Made by a program: the position numbers and the translations under genes. A model generated the notes under the pieces. That model had not been told where the DNA came from and made no database searches. It worked only from the letters and a program-made list of their open reading frames with translations. From the NCBI GenBank assembly GCA_013139755.1, contig WTAG01000055.1:1-5607 (forward strand): DNA of 5,607 nt. Direction: 5' to 3'. This document shows, piece after piece, positions 1-5,607 of this stretch (positions are counted from its first letter, which is position 1; each line of letters begins with the position of its first letter). The DNA is from Methylomarinum sp. GTDB lineage: Bacteria > Pseudomonadota > Gammaproteobacteria > Methylococcales > Methylomonadaceae.

Positions 1-1
1 A

Positions 2-775
2 AAAGATTATTATATTCTTGCAGCTCAGCATATTAGGGGGATACAAATAAGCAATAAGCAATTAACCATTAGCTATACCTCCCCAAAAAACCTAAACAAC
101 AAACTGAGCCTGAATGATAAAAATTATCAATCCGTTATTTTTTATCAGCAACACCTGAGCAACATAATTGCTCAGCACGATCCAAAATGGCGATTATCTC
201 TTGCCGAGCTATTACAACCGCTGTTTAAGTTTGCCTATCAACGCTCAACAATTAATACCGCTATTGCAGAAAACCGCGCGGTACTTATCGCCATCAGCAG
301 TTATGTTAATAAGAATGAAATTCAGGCCTTTTTACCCTTTAAACTAGGCCTGGAAACACAAAAAAACTACCCTGCTTCTTTATATAGAAGAACAGATATG
401 GCTAAGCATTTTATGATCTCTGCGGTACTTGCTGCAACAGGTGCTGAAACACTTGCTCATATCTTAGGACAAGAAAAAGAACTTAATGATGCTAAACAAG
501 GCAGTGGCTTTAGCTTTATAGATCTAGCGGGCGATAGAGCTGGGTTACGTTTTGGTAAAACTGCTATCGCCTCTCCGACTGAGGCAAGAAAGCTACAAAA
601 ACGCATGTTTAATATAAAAGACTATACGGCTTTTATGCCAGAAGTAAGAGACTTACCCGAAAACATGAGTCATACTGTTTTTAAACAACAGTATGACTCA
701 ATCTATAGTGCTAAGTATCAAAACATGCTTAAAAAAATTGATCAACGTATAGCCCAGTTAGTCATCTATCAATAA
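2..775 (+). CDS. Conserved protein of unknown function, YfiM-like motif, 5'-truncated
   Basis: The reading frame has no stop from base 2 to the TAA at 773-775, giving 257 visible codons. The true start lies left of the window, and the ATG at 398 is internal because clear protein-like sequence precedes it. Seen: a mixed N-terminal part (residues about 1-125), then a segment around residues 130-185 with a conserved look: an Asp-Met-Ala-Lys-His-Phe stretch (His136), a small-residue helix, a Lys-Glu-Leu-Asn-Asp stretch (Glu160, Asp163), then GSGFSFIDLAGDRAG (Asp174, Asp178, Arg179). The order His, Lys-Glu..Asp, Gly-Ser-Gly-Phe-Ser, Asp-Leu-Ala-x-Asp resembles the YfiM/DUF2279 lipoprotein motif, but this is motif memory, not an alignment. 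The C-terminal third is charged and helical. Any signal peptide would be in the missing part. The gene probably forms an operon with the redoxin 13 bases downstream. It contains a perfect 14-bp inverted repeat at 666-700. Function unknown; coding status is confident. Confidence 0.85.
   Translation, partial: KDYYILAAQHIRGIQISNKQLTISYTSPKNLNNKLSLNDKNYQSVIFYQQHLSNIIAQHDPKWRLSLAELLQPLFKFAYQRSTINTAIAENRAVLIAISSYVNKNEIQAFLPFKLGLETQKNYPASLYRRTDMAKHFMISAVLAATGAETLAHILGQEKELNDAKQGSGFSFIDLAGDRAGLRFGKTAIASPTEARKLQKRMFNIKDYTAFMPEVRDLPENMSHTVFKQQYDSIYSAKYQNMLKKIDQRIAQLVIYQ
666..700. repeat. Perfect 14-bp inverted repeat inside the upstream CDS
   Basis: The left arm TGAGTCATACTGTT (666-679) and the right arm AACAGTATGACTCA (687-700) are exact reverse complements, separated by seven bases (tttaaac). 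In the transcript this would form an uninterrupted 14-bp stem. The arms encode ordinary residues of the host protein (Met-Ser-His-Thr-Val to Gln-Gln-Tyr-Asp-Ser) without breaking the frame. No U-tract follows on the plus strand, so it is not an ordinary intrinsic terminator. It lies about 75 bases before the stop codon and 89 bases before the redoxin ATG. Role unknown: mRNA structure between two operon genes, a protein-binding palindrome, or chance. Confidence 0.8.
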
Positions 776-782
776 GAAGAGG
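776..782 (+). promoter_or_regulatory. Ribosome binding site of the redoxin gene
   Basis: GAAGAGG lies directly after the upstream stop codon and six bases before the ATG at 789. It is a good purine-rich Shine-Dalgarno match at normal spacing, and it supports both the chosen start and translation from a shared transcript. Confidence 0.6.
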
Positions 783-788
783 CATACA

Positions 789-1454
789 ATGAAGCCGCTA
801 GCCAAAATAGGTACCAAAGCGCCTTTATTACAACTTTCTTATTGGGTACAAGGTGGTCCTACCAATTTGGATCAATTACTCGGTTCTGTGGTATTAATCG
901 AAGTATTTCAAGTCAACTGCCCTGGATGTTTTTTATACAGCCTTCCTCAAGCGATAGACTTATACCAGCAGTATCACGCCAAAGGTTTAACTGTCATAGG
1001 CATGGCAACTGCTTTTGAGGATTTTGATAAAAACACAGTTGAAAATCTTAAATTAACAATCAATCAAGATACGCCGATAGCTGAAACGCTAAGGGTATTG
1101 GAACAAAATAACCGCTTAATTAACGGTCAATTACCGTATCACATCCCTTTTCCAGTTGCCATGGATAGCATCAGTAAGCTACAAAAAGAAATAACAGAGG
1201 ATGAAATAACACAATTTGTCGAACAATATGTGCGGGACTTTTCACAACAAGAAAATTATCAACAAGAACAAATCAGACAACAAGCACTCAACTATTTACA
1301 GTCTCGTTTGTATCAAGCAGAAACCTTCCAGCGCTATAATTTACAAGGCACACCTTCACATATCATAGTGGATAAAAAGGGCATATTAAGAGCCAGTGAG
1401 TTTGGACATTTCACTGAATTAGAGTGGTCTATAAATATCCTGTTGCAAGAGTAA
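789..1454 (+). CDS. Thioredoxin-fold redoxin (TlpA/peroxiredoxin-like), CPGC active site
   Basis: A 221-residue protein with the TlpA/AhpC-type thioredoxin fold, probably a thiol-disulfide oxidoreductase or thiol peroxidase. Seen: an N-terminal strand region with an Ile-Gly-x-Lys-Ala-Pro motif typical of redoxins; a strand (33-41) leading into the active site Cys44-Pro-Gly-Cys47; a second strand (67-73, LTVIGMA); a Phe-Pro-Val-Ala-Met-Asp strand (121-126); the presumed cis-proline Pro189 in Gly-Thr-Pro-Ser; and a final hairpin with Asp195 and a Lys-Lys-Gly turn. There is no signal peptide or membrane segment, so it is predicted to act in the cytoplasm, unlike periplasmic TlpA/ResA. Residues about 130-180 form a Gln/Glu-rich, probably helical insert between two core elements that lie much closer in TlpA. 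The start is supported by an RBS six bases upstream, and the gene follows the unknown gene by 13 bases. The fold is confident; the substrate is unknown. Confidence 0.88.
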   Translation: MKPLAKIGTKAPLLQLSYWVQGGPTNLDQLLGSVVLIEVFQVNCPGCFLYSLPQAIDLYQQYHAKGLTVIGMATAFEDFDKNTVENLKLTINQDTPIAETLRVLEQNNRLINGQLPYHIPFPVAMDSISKLQKEITEDEITQFVEQYVRDFSQQENYQQEQIRQQALNYLQSRLYQAETFQRYNLQGTPSHIIVDKKGILRASEFGHFTELEWSINILLQE

Positions 1455-1456
1455 TG

Positions 1457-2347
1457 CTATAGGAGAATCTCGGCTATCACTTCATTACCAGACCCATGAT
1501 AACTAATGGAATCAAAACTAATCATCTTACTCATGACAATCCCTCGACCATGCAGATCAAAGGCACGTTCGGATGATATTTCTAAATACTTCGTCCAATC
1601 AAATCCGTTGCCTTGGTCAATAACTATCATGGAAATACTCTCTGTACTACGCGTTACTTGTACTAAAACAGTTTTATCTGCATACTCTGGCAAACCAAGA
1701 CGGCATTCAATTTCGCTTTCCCAACAACCATCCTTCAACAGCCTGGATTTATCCTCATAACCAACACCCAAATTACCATGCTCAATAGCATTGATTAATA
1801 ACTCATTAACCCCTAATAAAACACGCTGAGGATCAGGAAAAAATTCAGCTATTCTTGGAGACAAAACCCGAGATTCCTGCAATGTTTTTAATTGAAAAAC
1901 AGCCTGCTTAAATAAGCCAAGATATTGTTTTTGTTCGCTTGTTATTTCTCTATGCTTAACTGTTACCGCGATATAGTTTTCGACAGCACTTTTAACAACG
2001 GCACACACAGTTTGCTGAGAAACCGGTTTAGTTAGATAATAAAACGCGCCAGCAGCAATACCTTCAGAAATACGTTCAGAAACATCCAGTGCCGTCTGTA
2101 AAATAACGGGAGTTTGAATAAAGCGACTATCTGCTTTCATCCGCTTTAGTAGCGCTATTCCATCTAACCGAGGCATCATGCAATCAAGTAAAATAGTGGC
2201 AAACTCATATTTATTGCTATCTAATATCTCCCAAGCCTCTTCACCATCAGCAGCTAATATAATGGCGTAAGTTTCATCAAGATAAATACATAATAAATCG
2301 CGAATAAATTCTTCATCATCAACGATGAGAATATGTCTTTTATTCAT
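1457..2347 (-). CDS. Response regulator with RsbW-like GHKL ATPase output domain
   Basis: A 296-residue two-domain signalling protein. The receiver (about 4-125) has the acidic pocket Asp10-Asp11-Glu12, phosphoacceptor Asp55 (Leu-Leu-Asp-Cys-Met-Met-Pro), Thr85 and Lys107-Pro108. A helical linker (about 128-165) leads to a GHKL ATP-binding domain. That domain has an N-box NELLINAIEHGNLG (Asn181-Gly194, with Glu182, Asn186, Glu189, His190), a G1 box Asp-Gln-Gly-Asn-Gly-Phe-Asp (244-250) and a G2-like His-Gly-Arg-Gly-Ile (266-270). There is no phosphoacceptor His dimerisation helix, so it matches the RsbW/SpoIIAB (HATPase_c_2) anti-sigma/serine-kinase type rather than a histidine kinase. Inference: phosphorylation of Asp55 controls a kinase or partner-switching activity on an anti-anti-sigma protein not encoded here. 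It lies downstream of the large hybrid kinase on the same strand and probably receives its phosphate. Its stop is two bases from the convergent redoxin stop. All key residues are present, so it is probably active. Confidence 0.93.
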   Translation of the reverse strand: MNKRHILIVDDEEFIRDLLCIYLDETYAIILAADGEEAWEILDSNKYEFATILLDCMMPRLDGIALLKRMKADSRFIQTPVILQTALDVSERISEGIAAGAFYYLTKPVSQQTVCAVVKSAVENYIAVTVKHREITSEQKQYLGLFKQAVFQLKTLQESRVLSPRIAEFFPDPQRVLLGVNELLINAIEHGNLGVGYEDKSRLLKDGCWESEIECRLGLPEYADKTVLVQVTRSTESISMIVIDQGNGFDWTKYLEISSERAFDLHGRGIVMSKMISFDSISYHGSGNEVIAEILL

Positions 2348-2356
2348 TACGAGTTT

Positions 2357-2362
2357 TCTCCT
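2357..2362 (-). promoter_or_regulatory. Ribosome binding site of the response regulator gene
   Basis: On the minus strand AGGAGA precedes the ATG (2347-2345), with nine bases between the hexamer and the start codon. The match is strong and the spacing slightly long. It supports the Met-Asn-Lys-Arg-His start, which places the receiver's first strand right at the N-terminus as usual. Confidence 0.6.
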
Positions 2363-2382
2363 AATTAATCTTCCATTGAATA

Positions 2383-2412
2383 ATAATATCTAAACCTGCA
2401 ACTTCGCAACAA
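2383..2412 (-). promoter_or_regulatory. Possible sigma-70-type promoter for the response regulator gene
   Basis: On the minus strand a TATTAT hexamer (2388-2383, five of six matches to the -10 consensus) lies about 36 bases upstream of the start codon. A weak -35, TTGTTG (2412-2407), sits 18 bases further up. TTGCGA (2409-2404) with a 15-base spacer is an alternative. Transcription would begin near 2376, giving a leader of roughly 28 bases that contains the RBS. In AT-rich DNA such matches arise easily, so this is tentative. If real, the regulator can be made independently of the kinase gene. Confidence 0.25.
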
Positions 2413-2548
2413 TATAGGTCATACACTCAGGTAATAGGAATATTCATCATCAATAAGTAATATTGTAAATATGCAGTTGGTTTTATTAAATCGGTTTAAA
2501 AAAACCATTATTAATACAGTCGTAAACAATGATTTTTTAAATACTACG

Positions 2549-5500
2549 CTAGGAATCAGGAAAAGCCAACTTAATTTGTGCCTTAATCTTTATTAGCAAC
2601 TGTTGTATTCGTCTTATCAATTCAACTGCTTTTTCGATATTTCCTTCACTCTCATTTAATTGCTCCAACTTCAGGCATAACTCTGTAAAACCAATAGCAC
2701 CTACTGTTTTAGCTGGTGATTTGATTCTATGAGCAACATGCCCAATAGTCACGAGATCTTTTTGTTTTAGCGCCACCTCTATTTCACTCAATCCCTGTTC
2801 TACAGATTCAACAAATTTAAACGAGAATTTACGTAAATTATTCAAATCATTACCGACCATTTTTTGCAGTATTGAAAAATCAATAATACTTGGATCATTT
2901 AACGAATCCAGCTTTTTATTTTGAGTCGCATTAGATTGCTCAAGATCTTCTGATTCAATGACTTTTGCCAATAATGGCTTCTGACTGTTAAGCCATTTAG
3001 CTAAAACTGTATACAAAACCTCGGGCTGAACAGGCTTGGTTATAAAATCATTCATACCAACAGCAAAACATTTTTGTTTTTCGCTAGTTAATGCATTAGC
3101 AGTCATAGCAATGATGCAAATATCCGTTAGATGCGATTGATTTCGAATTTGCCGAGTTGCCTCAAGTCCATCCATTTTGGGCATTTGCATATCCATCAAT
3201 ATACAATCAAAGGAATGATTTGCTAGTTTCTCAAGTGCTTCAACCCCGTTATTAGCAACTGTCACAATGACACCTTGATTGCTCAAGAGATCAAAAGCGA
3301 CTTCTTGATTAAATAGATTATCTTCCACTAACAGTATTTTTGCACCATTTAACACAGAGAACTTATCAAGATCCAAATCAACCTCTAGTTCTTCAGAGTT
3401 ATACTTATCATTTTTACCACACTTATCACATTTAACCGTAAACCAAAATACACTTCCCTCACCTTTCTGACTATCAACCCCCAAGCTTCCACCCATCAGC
3501 GATACTATTTCTTTACAAATCGCAAGCCCTAGTCCTGTTCCACCATATTTACGGGTAATTGAAGCATCAGCCTGATGAAAAGTTTGAAACAATGAACTTT
3601 GCTCTTCTGCTGTTAAACCAATCCCGGTATCTTTAACTGAAAATTTGATGAAACAGTCAGATTCAGTTTCTGATAACAACACTGCATGAACATGAACTGT
3701 TCCTTTATTGGTAAATTTATGCGCATTACCGATAAAGTTAATTAAAACCTGTTGTATTCGTAAGATATCCCCCTTTAAAAATTCCGGTATAGAGGTATCC
3801 ACATCGATAATAAACTCAAGTTGTTTCCGCTTCATTTTCTCAAAAAAGAAGCTATGTAAGCCTTCCTTAATCATTTTAAAATCAAAACATATAGAATTGA
3901 TTTCCATTTTTCCTGCTTCAATTTTAGAAAAATCAAGAATATCATTCACTAACCCAAGTAAATGCTCACCCGAATGAAACACTTTTTGTATGTAATTACG
4001 CTGTTTAGATGCCTCTTCAGGTAACGAATCAAGTGCTAAATAAGACATGCCTAGAATACTGTTAATTGGCGTTCGGATTTCATGCGTCATATTAGAAAGA
4101 AAATGACTTTTTGCAAGTGCTGCATCTTCCGCTTTTTGCTTTGCTTCTAGTAATTCTTGAGTACGTTCTTCAACACGCATCTCTAAGTTTTCATTTAGAT
4201 GCTTCATGTCTTGTTCAATTTTTCTTTGCTCTGTCACATCACGTGCTGCAGCAAACACACCTTGAACATTCCCCAACTGATCTAAATAGACACTAGCGTT
4301 ATACAACACCTCAGTTTGTTTTCCATTCTTATGATTTATTGTTAAGGGATAATTCTGAATGGCCCCATCTCTAAAAGCAATTTCGTACCCCTTACGTGCC
4401 TCATCTGGAGAAGCAAAATAATCAGAAAAATCATCACCAATTAGATCCTTACGAGCCACTCCAGTAACCTGCTCAGTCGCCTGATTGACATCAGTAATTT
4501 TTCCTTCAACATTAATGGTCACTAAAGGGTCAACACTTGCCTCAAGTAAACTGCGCACATAAAGTGAGTTGGCATACAGTTCTGCTTCAGCTTTTTTACG
4601 CTCAGAAATATCAAACCGAACTGATAGAAAACGAACAATCTGCTCGTTTTGATTTTTAATCGGAACAATACCCACATCAAGCCAGTAAAGTTCACCGTTT
4701 TTAGTCCGATTACAAACTTCATCATGCCAAATTTTGCCATTTTTTATGGTATGCCACATTTCGTCAAAAAATTCGTTTGAATGTACCCCCGAACTTAATA
4801 AATTATGCGACTGACCTAATAATTCAGTACGACTGTATCTTGTTACTTCACAAAACTTGTCATTAACCTCAATAATTCGTCCATCAAGGTCTGAAATAGA
4901 AACACTCGCATGCTGATTAATTGCTTCAGTATAGGCGGATAAATCTGTTAATGATCGCCGTAAAAGTCGCGCCGTTTTTTCTTGTGTTCTTTCAACTTGT
5001 TTACGCTCACTAATATCTGTATGCGTACCAATAACCGTTAATGGATTGCCATCATCATCAAATTCAATCACTAGGGCACTGACATTAAACCATTTCCAGT
5101 GACCGTTTTTCTGCCTGATCTGATGATCACTATTTATTCGACTAGATTTAGAGCTATTACTAGGCAATAGAAATCTGTTTATAAAATCTTTTTTATCACG
5201 ATGACGAAACATATTCATCCAGTCATCTAGACTGTCACTGATTTCATCAAGTGTATAACCCAGAATTTCCGCGCATTGTCGTGAATATTGTATTCTTCTG
5301 GAGAATAAATTAACTTCCCAAACACAAGCACCTAAACTTTCTAAGGAAAAACTTAAGCGTTTTTCACTCTGCTGAAATAGTTTTGTGGATTTTTGAAGAC
5401 AGGAATAAGGAAAAAAACAATGATCAAAAAATACCCCCCTACAAATAAAGCTATAGGCAATGATCTTGTACAAATGTCCGAAAAAATTAAATAAACCATT

Positions 5501-5607
5501 CACATCACCATACCATGTAAAAAACAATTCACTTAATACCACAATACAACTCGCCCCAGATATATAGACCAGCGAATAAGGTTGTATAAAACGCATTTTT
5601 CTAAGGC
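2549..5607 (-). CDS. MASE3-PAS-PAS-PAS hybrid sensor histidine kinase with REC and HPt, N-terminus cut by window edge
   Basis: Inner-membrane hybrid kinase. Residues are counted from the Met at 5596-5594, which is probably internal: the frame stays open to the edge, there is no RBS, and residues 1-65 look like only the last part of a MASE3 membrane sensor (two hydrophobic segments, about 9-28 and 37-57, with an [13 protein letters not shown] signature). Then come three PAS domains (about 77-199, 217-334, 344-460), the first two ending in Asp-Ile-Ser-Glu-Arg-Lys and the third in Asp-Val-Thr-Glu-Gln-Arg; a coiled coil (about 455-495); the H-box with phosphoacceptor His505 (His-Glu-Ile-Arg-Thr-Pro); the N-box (Asn620, Asn624); the G1 box Asp-Thr-Gly-Ile-Gly (656-660); and the G2 box Gly-Gly-Thr-Gly-Leu-Gly-Leu (685-691). 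The receiver (about 752-868) has Glu758-Asp759, Asp802, Thr832 and Lys854. The C-terminal HPt (about 905-1010) has His956 (Ala-His-Arg-Ile-Lys-Ser). All catalytic residues are intact. The likely target is the regulator encoded downstream on the same strand; the signal is unknown. Confidence 0.95.
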   Translation of the reverse strand, partial: LRKMRFIQPYSLVYISGASCIVVLSELFFTWYGDVNGLFNFFGHLYKIIAYSFICRGVFFDHCFFPYSCLQKSTKLFQQSEKRLSFSLESLGACVWEVNLFSRRIQYSRQCAEILGYTLDEISDSLDDWMNMFRHRDKKDFINRFLLPSNSSKSSRINSDHQIRQKNGHWKWFNVSALVIEFDDDGNPLTVIGTHTDISERKQVERTQEKTARLLRRSLTDLSAYTEAINQHASVSISDLDGRIIEVNDKFCEVTRYSRTELLGQSHNLLSSGVHSNEFFDEMWHTIKNGKIWHDEVCNRTKNGELYWLDVGIVPIKNQNEQIVRFLSVRFDISERKKAEAELYANSLYVRSLLEASVDPLVTINVEGKITDVNQATEQVTGVARKDLIGDDFSDYFASPDEARKGYEIAFRDGAIQNYPLTINHKNGKQTEVLYNASVYLDQLGNVQGVFAAARDVTEQRKIEQDMKHLNENLEMRVEERTQELLEAKQKAEDAALAKSHFLSNMTHEIRTPINSILGMSYLALDSLPEEASKQRNYIQKVFHSGEHLLGLVNDILDFSKIEAGKMEINSICFDFKMIKEGLHSFFFEKMKRKQLEFIIDVDTSIPEFLKGDILRIQQVLINFIGNAHKFTNKGTVHVHAVLLSETESDCFIKFSVKDTGIGLTAEEQSSLFQTFHQADASITRKYGGTGLGLAICKEIVSLMGGSLGVDSQKGEGSVFWFTVKCDKCGKNDKYNSEELEVDLDLDKFSVLNGAKILLVEDNLFNQEVAFDLLSNQGVIVTVANNGVEALEKLANHSFDCILMDMQMPKMDGLEATRQIRNQSHLTDICIIAMTANALTSEKQKCFAVGMNDFITKPVQPEVLYTVLAKWLNSQKPLLAKVIESEDLEQSNATQNKKLDSLNDPSIIDFSILQKMVGNDLNNLRKFSFKFVESVEQGLSEIEVALKQKDLVTIGHVAHRIKSPAKTVGAIGFTELCLKLEQLNESEGNIEKAVELIRRIQQLLIKIKAQIKLAFPDS

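Larger units (their letters stand above)
2348..2548. other. 201-bp AT-rich intergenic gap between kinase and regulator genes
   Basis: No gene is supported here. Toward the regulator gene it holds the RBS and a possible promoter (see those entries). Near the kinase end is a small inverted repeat, GGTTT/AAACC around four A residues (2493-2506), but on the minus strand no T-tract follows, so I do not call a terminator. No tRNA-like or riboswitch-like structure was recognised by eye. The length is more than expected inside a tight operon, but it does not rule out read-through from the kinase gene. Confidence 0.5.

Noticed and set aside
46..59. Tandem copy of the heptamer aataagc
   Set aside because: Two copies only, in AT-rich coding sequence; no sign of a longer array.
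155..175. Perfect 8-bp inverted repeat CTGAGCAA/TTGCTCAG with a 5-nt loop in the first gene
   Set aside because: Eight-base matches at short spacing are expected by chance somewhere in a window this size, and nothing else marks this one as functional.
398..400. ATG at 398 as the start of a 125-residue gene
   Set aside because: The frame is open back to base 2 with protein-like sequence, and no Shine-Dalgarno sits at good spacing before 398; the gene is truncated by the window edge instead.
1394..1416. Small hairpin CAGTGA/TCACTG near the end of the redoxin gene, considered as a terminator
   Set aside because: Six base pairs, low GC, a nine-base loop and no following T-tract; also inside coding sequence.
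1506..1760. Open frame on the plus strand
   Set aside because: Lies antisense within the regulator's ATPase domain, which has clear family motifs; the translation looks like no known protein.
2493..2506. GGTTT/AAACC hairpin downstream of the kinase gene as a terminator
   Set aside because: Only five base pairs and no T-run after it on the minus strand.
3708..3977. Open frame on the plus strand
   Set aside because: Antisense shadow of the kinase core.
4111..4296. Open frame on the plus strand
   Set aside because: Antisense shadow of the coiled coil and third PAS domain.
4522..4740. Open frame on the minus strand in another frame
   Set aside because: Same-strand shadow inside the second and third PAS domains of the kinase; no RBS or domain.

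Overview
The window is AT-rich, densely coding bacterial DNA. The protein families point to a Gram-negative proteobacterium, most likely a gammaproteobacterium: a MASE3/multi-PAS hybrid kinase, a receiver fused to an RsbW-like ATPase, and a cytoplasmic TlpA-type redoxin. A methanotroph-like (Methylococcales) host is a guess from the overall feel of the proteins and cannot be shown from the sequence alone. No mobile element, tRNA, rRNA or CRISPR array is visible.

Layout. Positions 2-775 (+) hold the 3' part of a conserved gene of unknown function. Its reading frame is open back to the left edge, so the ATG at 398 is internal. Thirteen bases later, 789-1454 (+) encodes a thioredoxin-fold protein with a CPGC active site; the two are probably one operon. 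The next gene is convergent and ends only two bases away. Positions 1457-2347 (-) encode a response regulator whose output is a GHKL/RsbW-type ATP-binding domain. After a 201-base gap, 2549-5607 (-) encodes a very large hybrid sensor histidine kinase, cut at its N-terminus by the right edge.

How the genes work together. The minus-strand pair looks like a complete four-step phosphorelay. A membrane MASE3 remnant and three PAS domains feed a kinase core (His505), an internal receiver (Asp802) and a C-terminal HPt (His956). The HPt could pass the phosphate to the stand-alone regulator (Asp55). That regulator has no DNA-binding or cyclase output. Its C-terminal domain resembles anti-sigma/serine kinases of the RsbW/SpoIIAB type, so the likely output is partner switching through an anti-anti-sigma (STAS) protein not encoded in the window.

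The most unusual nucleotide-level feature is a perfect 14-bp inverted repeat with a 7-nt spacer (666-700) inside the first gene, about 90 bases upstream of the redoxin start.
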